Shown piece after piece: positions 41,719 to 51,994 of a stretch of 52,747 nucleotides of DNA. Every line of letters starts with the position of its first letter. The first letter of the stretch is position 1. Made by a program: the position numbers and the translations under genes. The DNA is from Streptomyces scabichelini. GTDB lineage: Bacteria; Actinomycetota; Actinomycetes; Streptomycetales; Streptomycetaceae. Location: the NCBI RefSeq assembly GCF_011045015.1, contig NZ_JAAKZY010000056.1, positions 1 to 52,747 on the forward strand, in the 5' to 3' direction. A model generated the notes under the pieces. That model was not told the DNA's origin. It saw nothing but the letters and a program-made list of their open reading frames with translations, and did not search any database.

Positions 41719-42954
41719 ATGCGGCGGACGGATCCGGAAGGGCATGGTCCCGTCCGTTACGGCCCACCGCTTCCCGGCCAGGGGCTGCCGGTGCCGCCGG
41801 GGCTCGCCGCGGCCGCGGTAGGCGCGCACACCGAACCCACCGGCGGCGGCACCCGGCTCCTGGACGCGGCCTGCGCCTACTGGGCCCGGCGTGGCCTGCC
41901 CGCCGACCGCCACCGGACGGCCGCCGCCCCCGGAGCCCCGGCCCTGCTCCTCGCGCTGACCGCCGCGCTCGGCGGCGACGTCCTGCTGCCGCGCCCGCGC
42001 GCCACCTGGTGGGCGCCCACGGCACGCCTGCTCGGCACGTCCGTGTTCCATGTGGGGACGTCCGCCGAGTGCGGCGGCGTCCCCGACCCGTACGCCCTCC
42101 TGGAGACCGTGCGCCGGGTGCGCGCCGAGGGCGGCGACCCGCGGCTGCTCGTGCTCTCCGTCGCCGACGACCCCACCGCCACCGTGGCCCCGCCCGAAGT
42201 GGTCCACGAGACCGTGGAGGCGGCCGCGGGCGAGGGACTGCACGTGATCAGCGACGAGACCTGGCGCGACACCCTGCACGATCCGCACGACACGGTCCTG
42301 CTGAGCCCCGCCGAGATGCTCCCCGACCGGGTCACCGTCATCTCCGACCTGGCCGGGCCCTTTCTGCCGCCGGGCTGGCCCGCCGCGATCGCCCGCTTCC
42401 CGGACAGCGACCTCGGCACCCGGCTGCGCGACCGCGTACTCGACGTGCTCACCGCGCTCGGCGCCCGCATCGCCACGCCGGTCGCCGAGGCCGCCGCGTA
42501 CGCACTCGACGAGCCCGACGAGATCACCCTGCGCCTCACCGCGTCCGTACGGCTGCACGCGCGCGTGGCCGCCGCCGCGCACCACGCCGTGGTGACCGGG
42601 GGCGCCCTCGCCCGGCCCCCGCAGGCCGGCCGCCACCTCTACGCGGACCTGGGACCGCTGCGCCCCGCGCTCACCGAATACGGCATCGGCGACGCGCAGG
42701 AACTGGAGGACTTCCTCACCGCCCGCCTCGGCATGCCCGCCCCCGGCGGCCACCGCTTCGGCGACGATCTCGGCGCCCTGCGCGTACGCCTGGCCACCGG
42801 ATCCCTCCTCGGAGCAACGGACCAGGAGCGCATGGCGTCTCTCACGTCACCTGAACCTCTGGAATTGCCGCATGTGGAACGCGCGTTGACTCTGCTGGGA
42901 TCGGTCTTCGACGATCTCCGCGACGACGCTCGGCGATGGGAGTCCCCTCGATGA
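41719..42954 (+). CDS. Aminotransferase class I/II-fold protein lacking all lysines (likely pseudoenzyme)
   Basis: 411 residues with the architecture of fold-type I PLP enzymes: an N-terminal arm (GGGTRLLDAACAYWARRGL), substrate-loop-like PRATWWAPTARLLG, ISDETWRDTLHD in place of the DE-x-Y cofactor site, and VISDLAGPFLPPGWPAA where active enzymes have S-x-SK-x-PG-x-R-G. The PLP-binding Lys is absent and the whole chain contains no Lys. It therefore cannot form the usual Schiff base. ATG 41719 follows gcggagg. The stop overlaps the MBL gene (ATGA), so the two act together or are co-produced. Confidence 0.8.
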   Translation: MRRTDPEGHGPVRYGPPLPGQGLPVPPGLAAAAVGAHTEPTGGGTRLLDAACAYWARRGLPADRHRTAAAPGAPALLLALTAALGGDVLLPRPRATWWAPTARLLGTSVFHVGTSAECGGVPDPYALLETVRRVRAEGGDPRLLVLSVADDPTATVAPPEVVHETVEAAAGEGLHVISDETWRDTLHDPHDTVLLSPAEMLPDRVTVISDLAGPFLPPGWPAAIARFPDSDLGTRLRDRVLDVLTALGARIATPVAEAAAYALDEPDEITLRLTASVRLHARVAAAAHHAVVTGGALARPPQAGRHLYADLGPLRPALTEYGIGDAQELEDFLTARLGMPAPGGHRFGDDLGALRVRLATGSLLGATDQERMASLTSPEPLELPHVERALTLLGSVFDDLRDDARRWESPR

Positions 42955-44036
42955 CGCAGCAGACCGAGTCGACCTCGACCACCACCAGGTCCCCGTCCAC
43001 GTCCAGATCCCCGTCGGAGGACGCCGACGAGCCGGTGTCCTCCGCCCTACCCGCCGCCGGAACGGGAACGCCGCTCGCCGCGCCGCGCCCGCTCGGCGAG
43101 CGGCGCATCTGGCCGCGGTCCTTCACCGACCGGCTGACGGCCCCGCTGCCGGACCTCAGGGGCTTCGCCCGGTTCGTCCGTGAGGGCGCGGTACGGCCAG
43201 GGCCCGAAGGCCTCGCGGACATCCCGCGGCTGCCGTACGACCCGGCCCCGCTGCCGCGAGTGGACGCGCGGACCGTCGCCGTCTCCTGGGCCGGACACGC
43301 CAGCTGGGTGATCCGGATCGGCGGACTCACGGTCCTCACCGACCCGGTCTGGTCCCGCAAGATCCTCGGAACTCCCGCCCGTGTCACGCCCGTTGGCGTG
43401 CCCTGGAGCGAACTGCCGCGCGTCGACGCGGTCGTCATCAGCCACAACCACTACGACCACCTGGACGCCCCGACCCTGCGCAGGCTCCCGCGCGACACCC
43501 CCGTGTTCGTCCCCGCCGCGCTCGGCAGCTGGTTCCGGCGCCGCCGCTTCACCCGCGTCACCGAGCTCGACTGGTGGGAGGCGGCCGAACTGCGCGGGGT
43601 CCGCTTCGACTTCGTGCCCGCCCACCACTGGTCCAAGCGCAGCCTCCACGACACCTGCCGCACCCTGTGGGGCGGCTGGGTGCTGACCGCGTCCGACGGA
43701 CAGCGCGTCTACTTCGCGGGTGACACGGGCTACGGCCACTGGTTCACCCACATCGGCAACCGCTACCCGGGCATCGACCTGGCCCTGCTCCCGATCGGCG
43801 CGTACGAGCCCCGCTGGTGGCTCAGCGACGTCCACTGCGACCCGGAGGAGGCGGTCCGCGCCGCCCAGGACCTCGGCGCCCGCCGGATGGCACCCATGCA
43901 CTGGGCCACGTTCGTACTGTCGGCGGAGCCGGTGCTGGAACCGCTGACGCGGGTGCGGAGGGCTTGGGAGAGGGCGGGCTTGGCGCGAGAGGATCTGTGG
44001 GACCTGCCAGTGGGGGCAAGCCGAATCCTGCCCTGA
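42951..44036 (+). CDS. MBL-fold metallo-hydrolase (NAPE-PLD/UlaG-like)
   Basis: 361 residues. Zinc motif HNHYDHLD, N-terminal VSWAGHASWVIRIGGLTVLTDPVWS, then FVPAHHWSKRSLHDT, YFAGDTGYGHWF and the C-terminal AHWATF-like MHWATFVLS. This matches N-acyl-phosphatidylethanolamine phospholipase D-like and UlaG-like hydrolases; a lipid or phosphodiester substrate is possible. The first 45 residues are a Ser/Thr-rich tail. ATG 42951 overlaps the preceding stop. Confidence 0.9.
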   Translation: MTQQTESTSTTTRSPSTSRSPSEDADEPVSSALPAAGTGTPLAAPRPLGERRIWPRSFTDRLTAPLPDLRGFARFVREGAVRPGPEGLADIPRLPYDPAPLPRVDARTVAVSWAGHASWVIRIGGLTVLTDPVWSRKILGTPARVTPVGVPWSELPRVDAVVISHNHYDHLDAPTLRRLPRDTPVFVPAALGSWFRRRRFTRVTELDWWEAAELRGVRFDFVPAHHWSKRSLHDTCRTLWGGWVLTASDGQRVYFAGDTGYGHWFTHIGNRYPGIDLALLPIGAYEPRWWLSDVHCDPEEAVRAAQDLGARRMAPMHWATFVLSAEPVLEPLTRVRRAWERAGLAREDLWDLPVGASRILP

Positions 44037-44050
44037 GCCCTGAGGCCCGA

Positions 44051-44135
44051 GCCCCGTAGGGGCGCGGGGCTGTGACATTGTGCGGCTCCGCCGCGTGGGC
44101 GCGACCAGCCACAGACGACCCGCAGCCGTCATGCC
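44051..44135 (-). repeat. 3' hairpin repeat, copy g
   Basis: Long-form copy on the minus strand after the DedA gene: gcggcatgacggctgcgggt, gtctgtggctggtcgcgcc, cacgcggcggagccgcac, ending in GCCCC-tac-GGGGC at 44051-44063. Between convergent genes. Confidence 0.88.
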
Positions 44136-44158
44136 GCCTTGCCCGCCGAGTTCTTCGC

Positions 44159-44776
44159 TTATGCCATGGACTTACGAACGCGGCGCCACACACTCGGCGC
44201 CCCACTGACCACCAGCGTGAGCACAACCGCAGCCACCACACCCTCCCAAGGCTCCTTGAACAGCGAGCCACCGAGGATGCCGATGAGCTGGTACGTCACC
44301 GCCCACGCAAGGCAAGCGGGCACGTCCCCCCGCGCGAACTGCCGCATCGGCATCCGCGCCATCAGACACGCCAGCATCACCGGAATCCGCCCCGCCGGCA
44401 CCAGCCGCGACACCACCAGCACGGTCACCCCATGGGCATCGAGCCGCTCCTGAGCCTGGGCGAGCCGGTCCTCCGGGGCGCGGTCGCGCAGCGCCTGCAA
44501 CCACCGCGAGCCGTTCTTCGACCCCATCCCGCGCTTCCCGAGCCAGTACAGCGAAACGTCACCGAGGAAGGCCGCGACCGACGCCACCACGAAGACGAGC
44601 AAGAGCGAGAACGGCGCCGTCTGGTGGAAGGCCACCACCGCGGCCGAACTCACCAAAGCGCCCGTGGGCACCACGGGCACCAGCGCACCGATCAGCACCA
44701 GCAGGAACAACGACGGATAACCGACGGCCTGCTGGGTCGACTCGGGCGTCACGGAGGCCGCCGCGGAAAAGATCAC
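44159..44776 (-). CDS. DedA family membrane protein
   Basis: 205 residues, SNARE-associated/VTT domain. Five or so hydrophobic segments; conserved DedA pieces FLGDVSLYWLGKRGM and SRLVPAGRIPVMLACLMARMPMRQF (the G-x3-R site within the amphipathic region). DedA proteins are undecaprenyl-phosphate or phospholipid flippase-like. Overlaps the upstream MBL gene by 4 nt (same operon). Confidence 0.88.
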   Translation of the reverse strand: MIFSAAASVTPESTQQAVGYPSLFLLVLIGALVPVVPTGALVSSAAVVAFHQTAPFSLLLVFVVASVAAFLGDVSLYWLGKRGMGSKNGSRWLQALRDRAPEDRLAQAQERLDAHGVTVLVVSRLVPAGRIPVMLACLMARMPMRQFARGDVPACLAWAVTYQLIGILGGSLFKEPWEGVVAAVVLTLVVSGAPSVWRRVRKSMA

Positions 44777-45546
44777 CGCGCGACCTCCGGCCGTACGCTC
44801 TCGCCGTGCCCCAGCAGGTGCACGGCCACCTCGGGCGTCCGCTCGCGTGCCAGGCGCTGGAACTCCGGGCCCGGCGCATGGAATTCATGGGGACGCACGG
44901 CATCCATGCCGATCGGCCAGTACGTGCCGTAGTGCACCGGCACCGCGCTGCCCGGCAGCAGCCGGGCGAGCGCCTCCGCGGCCCGCCCGGCGTCCAGGTG
45001 CCCCTCCCCGAGATACGGTCCCCAGCCGCCGACCGGCAGCAGCGCCACGTCGACCGGGCCGACCTCCTTGGCCATCGCCTCGAACAGGCCCGTGTCCCCG
45101 GCGAAGTACGTCCGGGCCTCGCCCTCGACCACAAAGCCGAGGGCGGGCGCGCGGTGCGGCCCGACCGGCAGCCGCCGCCCGTCGTGCCGCGCAGGCACGG
45201 CCCGTACGACCAGGTCACCGACCCGCGTCTGATCGCCCGGCGCCACCTCGACGAGCCGTAGATGACCGAGCCTGCGCAGCCCCGGTACGGCGCTTGTGGT
45301 GCCCCGCGGCACCAGCACCCGGGTGCCCGGAGCGAGCCGTGCCAGCGAGGGGACGTGCAGATGGTCCGCGTGCAGATGCGAGACGAGGACCACGTCCGCG
45401 AGCGCCGCCTCGGGTGGGGGCGGCGCCCCGCGGCGGCGGCGCAGATGTGCGAGCCGGCGGGCGAAGAGGGGGTCGGTCAGCAGGCGCACGCCCGAGTCCT
45501 CGACCGTACAGGTGGCATGACCCCACCAGGTGATCTCCACCGGCAC
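44773..45546 (-). CDS. MBL-fold metallo-hydrolase (UlaG-like)
   Basis: 257 residues. VEITWWGHATCTVEDSGVRLLTDPLF start, zinc motif SHLHADHLH, PARHDGRR, TYFAGDTGLFEAM, and PVHYGTYWPIGM near the C-terminus. Substrate unknown; probably a phosphodiesterase or lactonase. GTG 45546 is chosen for aaggaggcaaa upstream; GTG 45540 is an alternative. A very long open frame continues upstream on this strand but is antisense to the phosphatase gene. Confidence 0.88.
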   Translation of the reverse strand: MPVEITWWGHATCTVEDSGVRLLTDPLFARRLAHLRRRRGAPPPPEAALADVVLVSHLHADHLHVPSLARLAPGTRVLVPRGTTSAVPGLRRLGHLRLVEVAPGDQTRVGDLVVRAVPARHDGRRLPVGPHRAPALGFVVEGEARTYFAGDTGLFEAMAKEVGPVDVALLPVGGWGPYLGEGHLDAGRAAEALARLLPGSAVPVHYGTYWPIGMDAVRPHEFHAPGPEFQRLARERTPEVAVHLLGHGESVRPEVAR

Positions 45547-45630
45547 CCCCTTTGCCTCCTTCGCGCGACTCCCCCAGAGCCTACGGGCAGGAGTAGGGTC
45601 ATCGGCGAAACCGGAGGTGAGGGGGACACC

Positions 45631-46056
45631 ATGGGAGAGACGCGCAGTGCCTCCGGCATGCTTCGCGTCACGGCGATCGCCAGTCTGACGCCGCTCGAGG
45701 AGCTGGACGCGGAGCCCTTCCTGGTGGACTCGCGCAGCCAGCACGCCATGTGCGCGCGCTGGGCCGCCGAGCGGGGGTACGTCATCACACGGCAACTCCT
45801 CGTGCGCGGCCTGCGTCCCGACCACTGCGCGCTCTGGGAGGACGTCGAGGCGGGCCTGGTGGATGTGTTCGTCGCGCCCAGTCACCGGGTCCTGGAGCGG
45901 GCGCTCGCCTCGGTCGACGAGTTCACCGCCGAGTGTGCCCGGCGCGGTGTACGCATCGAGACGGTCGGGTGCGCGGAACCGGCGTACGACGCGCAGATGA
46001 AGGCCCGGGTCCATCGCCGGCTGTCGATGCCGACGGCGGGGTACGACGGGCGCTGA
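45631..46056 (+). CDS. Small protein resembling the serine recombinase (resolvase) N-terminal fold
   Basis: 141 residues. The pattern CARWAAERGYVITRQLLVRGLRPDHCALWEDVEAGLVDVFVAPSHRVLERALASVDEFTAECARRGVRIETV follows resolvase domain order (W-A-x-x-x-G, D-x-G-x-V-D-x-x-x-x, R-x-x-R, helix, G-V). The N-terminal catalytic Ser region is not evident and no DNA-binding domain follows, so it is probably not a recombinase. ATG 45631 with ggaggtgaggggg. Single-gene unit. Confidence 0.65.
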   Translation: MGETRSASGMLRVTAIASLTPLEELDAEPFLVDSRSQHAMCARWAAERGYVITRQLLVRGLRPDHCALWEDVEAGLVDVFVAPSHRVLERALASVDEFTAECARRGVRIETVGCAEPAYDAQMKARVHRRLSMPTAGYDGR

Positions 46057-46146
46057 CCTCGCGCCTTCACCCCCTCTGTGCGACCCCCCTTGCGCCGTCA
46101 CCCGTTGTGAAAAGGTGGGTGACGGGTTTGTCAGCGGGAGGTGGGC

Positions 46147-48252
46147 GTGAGCGAAAGGCGATGGCGGCGGGTGGGCAGCGCCGTCTGGCGGAGTATCGCG
46201 GTGTGGGCGGTGTCCACCGTCACCATGCTGGTGCTCGCCGGGATCCTGCCGGACTTCCGGATCCAGTCGGCCGACGGAGAGAGCGCCACCCGTATCACGG
46301 TCGCCGCCGCGGTCGGTGCCGGGGCCTTCGGTCTGCTCTCCGCCCTGGTGTGGCCGCTCCTCGTCCGCGCCCTGCTCCTCGTACCCGCTCTCGTCCTCGG
46401 ACTGCTCGTCTTCTTCCTCAACGGCTCGCTCCTCCTCGTGGCCCTGCGCTTCAACCCCTCGGGACGGGGCGAGGTCGCCCCGGAGACCGCCGTCGTGGTG
46501 GCCGCGGTGATGTCCGCCGTCGCCTCCGCCACCGGCGGCGCCCTCGCCGTCCGGGACGACGACGCGTACCGCAGAAGGCTGTACCGGCTGGCCGACCGCC
46601 GTGGCACGGAAGAGCGGGCAGGCCCTGGCCTGTCGACCCCCGGCACCGTCTTCGTCCAGCTCGACGGCGTGGGCCACGACGTGCTCATGGGCGCCGTGGG
46701 GCGGGGCCTGATGCCGACCGTCGCCGCCTGGCTCGGCAGGAGCGAGGGGGACGGGGAACGCGAGCGTGGCAGCAGGCGTCCCACCCACCGGCTCACCCGC
46801 TGGCGCACCGACTGGTCCAGCCAGACCGGCGCCAGCCAGCTCGGCATCCTGCACGGCTCCAATCACGACATCCCCGCCTTCCGCTGGTACGAGAAGGAGA
46901 GCCGGGAGGTGATGGTCTGCAACCGGCCCACCAGCGCCGCCGAACTCCAGCGCCGGGCCATCGAGCGCACCGGCGACGGCGGACTGCTCACCCTGGACGG
47001 CGCCAGCCGCGGCAACCTCTTCAGCGGCGGCGCCGACCAGCTCGCCCTGGTGCTGTCCGTGGCAGCGAGGAGGGGGAAGGAGAACCGTTCGCGGGCGGGC
47101 TACTTCGCGTACTTCTCCGACCCCGCCAACGCCGTCCGTACCGCCATGTCCTTCGTCGCCGACGTCGGCCGCGAGATCGGCGAGTCCACCCGCGCCCGCC
47201 TCAGGAAGCAGCGGCCGCGCGTCAAACGTGGCGGTCTGTACCCCTTCATCCGCGCCTTCGCGACCGTGGTCGAGCGGGATGTCGTCGTCGCCGCGGTGAT
47301 CGGGGACATGCTCGCCGGGCGCGCCGCCGTCTTCGCGGACCTGGTGGCGTACGACGAGGTGGCCCACCACTCGGGCCCGTACAGCCGCGACGCGGAGAAG
47401 GTCCTGGGCCGACTCGACCGCTCGCTGGCCCTGATCGCGCAGGTCGCCGAGCACGCCCCGCGCCTGTACCGCATCGTCGTCCTGTCCGACCACGGCCAGA
47501 GCCCCGGCGAGACCTTCCGTGCCCGCTATGGACTCGCCCTCGGCGAACTCGTCAGGGCCGGCTGCGGACTGCCCGTGCCCCGCAAGGCGCAGCGCACGCA
47601 CAGCGGCGCCGAGGCCAGGGCCACCGTACGGGCCGCGCTGCACAGGCCCGTCGAGGAGGCCGAGGACGAGCATCGCCCGTCCCGCCGCCGCTCGGAACCC
47701 ATCGTGCTGGCCTCCGGCAACCTCGGCCTCGTGTCCTTCCCGGACGTACCGCACCGGATGAGCCGCGAGGAGATCGACGAGCGCCACCCGGCGCTGCTGT
47801 CCACGCTCGCCAACCATCCCGGCATCGGCTTCGTCCTCGTCAGGAGCGAGGAGCACGGCGGCCTCGTGCTCGGCGCGCACGGCGCGGAGATCCCCGTGGA
47901 CGAACTGGAGAAGAACCCGGGCCCGCTCGCCGACTTCGGCCCCGCCGCGGCAGCCGCCGTACGGCGTACGCACTCCTTCCCGCACGCCGCCGACATCATG
48001 GTCAACTCCTGGTACGACCCCCAGGACGGCGAAGTCCTCGCCTTCGAGGAGCAGATCGGCTCCCACGGCGGACTCGGCGGCGCCCAGGGCGAGCCGTTCC
48101 TGATGTCACCCCTCGTGCTCTCCGCCCCCGTCGAGGACGGGGAGGAACTGGTCGGCGCCGAGCAGGTGCACCGCGTCTTCAGGCGCTGGCTGCGGGAGGC
48201 CGGTGGCCCGGAGGTCCCCCTGCCGGCCCGCGGCGACCAGCGGGCCGCCTGA
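46147..48252 (+). CDS. Membrane-anchored alkaline-phosphatase-family protein with N-terminal holin-like region
   Basis: 701 residues. The N-terminal 140 contain about four transmembrane helices (SIAVWAVSTVTMLVLAGILP, LLSALVWPLLVRALLLVPAL, GLLVFFLNGSLLLVAL, VVVAAVMSAVASATGG), resembling 4-TM phage-holin-type domains. The rest is a phosphodiesterase/alkaline-phosphatase-superfamily domain: VFVQLDGVGHDVL, metal region FADLVAYDEVAHHSGP, VVLSDHGQSPG. Substrate unknown. GTG 46147 follows gcgggaggtgggc; GTG 46141 overlaps that site. Confidence 0.82.
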   Translation: MSERRWRRVGSAVWRSIAVWAVSTVTMLVLAGILPDFRIQSADGESATRITVAAAVGAGAFGLLSALVWPLLVRALLLVPALVLGLLVFFLNGSLLLVALRFNPSGRGEVAPETAVVVAAVMSAVASATGGALAVRDDDAYRRRLYRLADRRGTEERAGPGLSTPGTVFVQLDGVGHDVLMGAVGRGLMPTVAAWLGRSEGDGERERGSRRPTHRLTRWRTDWSSQTGASQLGILHGSNHDIPAFRWYEKESREVMVCNRPTSAAELQRRAIERTGDGGLLTLDGASRGNLFSGGADQLALVLSVAARRGKENRSRAGYFAYFSDPANAVRTAMSFVADVGREIGESTRARLRKQRPRVKRGGLYPFIRAFATVVERDVVVAAVIGDMLAGRAAVFADLVAYDEVAHHSGPYSRDAEKVLGRLDRSLALIAQVAEHAPRLYRIVVLSDHGQSPGETFRARYGLALGELVRAGCGLPVPRKAQRTHSGAEARATVRAALHRPVEEAEDEHRPSRRRSEPIVLASGNLGLVSFPDVPHRMSREEIDERHPALLSTLANHPGIGFVLVRSEEHGGLVLGAHGAEIPVDELEKNPGPLADFGPAAAAAVRRTHSFPHAADIMVNSWYDPQDGEVLAFEEQIGSHGGLGGAQGEPFLMSPLVLSAPVEDGEELVGAEQVHRVFRRWLREAGGPEVPLPARGDQRAA

Positions 48253-48394
48253 AGAGCCCGTACGCAGGCAGGTCCCGCCGCCCGCTTCCCTGCCGTTCAA
48301 CCGTTCTTGGCCCGATCCCCTGAGTGCGCCGGGCCCCGATGTGATCGGATGGGGTGGACGGAACCCATCCAGGGACCCACCGAAAGGAACCATC

Positions 48395-48820
48395 GTGGCA
48401 ACGACGCGCACCGCACACACCGTCTGGGAGGGCGAACTGCTCAAGGGCAGCGGCACCGTCACCTTCGACTCCTCCGGCATCGGCTCGCAGCCGGTGTCGT
48501 GGCCGTCGCGTGCCGAGGCGGCGAACGGCAAGACCAGCCCGGAGGAGCTGATCGCCGCCGCCCACTCCAGCTGCTTCTCCATGGCCCTGTCGCACGGTCT
48601 GACCGGGGCGGGCACCCCGCCGACCCGCTTGGAGACGAAGGCCGACGTGACCTTCCAGCCCGGCGAGGGCATCACCGGTATTCACATCACCGTGCAGGGC
48701 GAGGTGCCGGGTCTGGACGCGGACGGCTTCGCCGCGGCGGCCGAGGACGCCAAGAAGAACTGCCCGGTGAGCCAGGCCCTCACCGGCACGACGATCACGC
48801 TGACGGCCGAGCTGGCCTGA
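48395..48820 (+). CDS. OsmC family peroxiredoxin
   Basis: 141-residue thiol peroxidase for organic hydroperoxides, osmotically or oxidatively induced in other bacteria. Both catalytic cysteines are present: AAHSSCFSMALS and KKNCPVSQAL. WEGELLKGSGTV at the N-terminus and VEGEVPGLD-type strand fit the OsmC subgroup rather than Ohr. GTG 48395 with gaaaggaacc upstream. Followed by a clear terminator. Confidence 0.93.
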   Translation: MATTRTAHTVWEGELLKGSGTVTFDSSGIGSQPVSWPSRAEAANGKTSPEELIAAAHSSCFSMALSHGLTGAGTPPTRLETKADVTFQPGEGITGIHITVQGEVPGLDADGFAAAAEDAKKNCPVSQALTGTTITLTAELA

Positions 48821-48847
48821 CGCTCGCCAGCACTTCGTACGCACCTC

Positions 48848-48877
48848 GATGCCGCGTCTCCCGCAGGGCGCGGCATC
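48848..48877 (+). terminator. Terminator hairpin after osmC
   Basis: 9-bp perfect arms GATGCCGCG (48848-48856) and CGCGGCATC (48869-48877) with a 12-nt loop, 28 nt after the stop, followed by a short T-containing run (gtcgttgttgg). Confidence 0.75.
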
Positions 48878-48920
48878 GTCGTTGTTGGGGTGATCCATAC
48901 CCGTTTCCGGGGTACCTGGG

Positions 48921-48950
48921 GTTGACAAGAGCCCACTCAAGTTTTGTGCT
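48921..48950 (+). promoter_or_regulatory. Promoter with degenerate HAIR (HspR) site before the second dnaK
   Basis: GTTGACA (48921-48927), exactly 7 nt, ACTCAAG (48935-48941). The HspR operator HAIR is CTTGAGT-N7-ACTCAAG: the right half is perfect, the left half matches 4 of 7. The left half also forms a -35 box TTGACA, with TGTGCT at 48945-48950 as a possible -10 after 17 nt. Suggests heat-shock control, possibly weakened. Confidence 0.55.
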
Positions 48951-48986
48951 GGAGGGCGGGAAGCGCCCGGGTGGAAGGGGACGAAG

Positions 48987-50879
<1,893 letters not shown>

Positions 50880-50931
50880 AGGAAGCCCTGCCGCTGGAGG
50901 AGGCGGTGCCGCCCAGAGGAGGCGGCGCCGT

Positions 50932-51798
50932 CTAGAGGAAGTCGTCGCGGCGCTCCTCGATGAGCTGCTTGGTGCGCTGGGTCGAGGCCGCGCGGGCCGT
51001 CATGTGGTCCAGGACCTCCAGGTGCGCGGCGACCTCCCTGCGCGAGTCGAGATACAGCGCGCCGGTCAGATACTCGCTGTAGACCATGTCGGGCAGCTCC
51101 GGCTGCGCGAAGCGGAACAGCGTGAAGGGCGCGTACGTCCCCGGATGCGGACCTTGCGCGAACTCGGCGACCTGCAAGGTGATGTAGTCGTTCTCGGCGA
51201 TCACCAGGAGCCGGTCCAACTGCTCCCGCATCACCTCACCCCGTATGCACACCGGCCGCAGCAGGACCGTTTCGTCCATGATCACCCACAGGCGGGGCGG
51301 ATGTTCGCGGGTCAGCAGCTTCTGCCGGGCCAGCCGCAGCGACACATGCCGTTCGATCTCGTCGGGCCCTCGCTGCCCGACCGTGCCCGCCTCCAGGACG
51401 GCGCGCGCGTAGTCCTCGGTCTGCAGCAGACCGGGCACGAAGTGCGGCTCGTACGAGCGGATGACCGAGGCCGCGCCCTCCAGGCTCACATGCAGGCTGA
51501 ACCAGTCCGGCAGGACGTCGTGGAAGCGCTGCCACCAGCCGGGCCGGTTCGCCTCCTCCGCCAGCGCGACGAACGCCGCGATCTCGTCGTCGGGTACGCC
51601 GTACGTCGACAGCAGCACCTGCGCGTACGGGATCTTCAGCGCGACCTCGGCCATCTCCATCCGCCGGACGGTCGCGGCCGTGACACGCAGAATCCGCGCG
51701 GCCTCGTCCCGCCGCAGGCCGGACGCCTCGCGCAGTTCCTGAAGCCGTCTTCCCAGCACCACCTGACCCACGGTCGGCGCCGGTCGCCGTTCACTCAC
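50932..51798 (-). CDS. XRE-type helix-turn-helix regulator with DUF5753
   Basis: 288 residues. An N-terminal HTH (LGRRLQELREASGLRRDEAARILRVTAATVRRMEMAEVAL) and a C-terminal DUF5753 domain (HVSLEGAASVIRSYEPHFVPGLLQTEDYARAVL, then VIMDETVLLRPV, DYITLQVAEFAQGPHPG, FTLFRFAQPELPDMVYSEYLTGALYLD). Typical Streptomyces developmental or accessory regulators, often paired with DUF397 proteins; no DUF397 gene is seen here. GTG 51798 with ggggaggcgtggc. An inverted repeat ATTAC-N7-GTAAT lies upstream at 51878-51894. Confidence 0.9.
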   Translation of the reverse strand: MSERRPAPTVGQVVLGRRLQELREASGLRRDEAARILRVTAATVRRMEMAEVALKIPYAQVLLSTYGVPDDEIAAFVALAEEANRPGWWQRFHDVLPDWFSLHVSLEGAASVIRSYEPHFVPGLLQTEDYARAVLEAGTVGQRGPDEIERHVSLRLARQKLLTREHPPRLWVIMDETVLLRPVCIRGEVMREQLDRLLVIAENDYITLQVAEFAQGPHPGTYAPFTLFRFAQPELPDMVYSEYLTGALYLDSRREVAAHLEVLDHMTARAASTQRTKQLIEERRDDFL

Positions 51799-51822
51799 GC
51801 CACGCCTCCCCACGCGCCGAGC
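51696..51822. repeat. 127-bp perfect direct repeat, internal copy
   Basis: Covers the first 34 codons of the DUF5753 regulator plus 24 bp upstream. Identical, same orientation, to 52621-52747. The base just left of the repeat differs (c at 51695, t at 52620). Confidence 0.97.
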
Positions 51823-51930
51823 AACGCAAGAAGTCTGCCACGTTCCCGGGAAACGCTCACGGGATCGGGCGCCCCGCATTACCTCTCGCGTAATCGACCA
51901 TCACCCACGCCCCCCGGCATGGTGGGCGTA

Positions 51931-51968
51931 CCGGGTCCCGGGCCGGCGCACTCCGCTCCGGGACCCGG
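51931..51968. terminator. Hairpin between the two regulators
   Basis: 11-bp perfect arms CCGGGTCCCGG (51931-51941) and CCGGGACCCGG (51958-51968), 16-nt loop. It lies 47 nt downstream of the stop of the regulator at 52015 on the minus strand and is a likely terminator for it. Confidence 0.65.
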
Positions 51969-51994
51969 GTCCCACTGAGACCGGCCTTGCCGAG

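Noticed and set aside
44773..48066. Very long open frame on the minus strand (over 1000 codons)
   Set aside because: Only the last 257 codons look like a protein (the MBL hydrolase). The rest is antisense to the membrane phosphatase gene, with His/Gly/Arg-rich composition typical of high-GC antisense frames and no family motif.
48910..48915. GGGTAC upstream of dnaK2 as a SigB-type promoter
   Set aside because: No GNNT at the right distance; the TTGACA/HAIR site just downstream is a better explanation.
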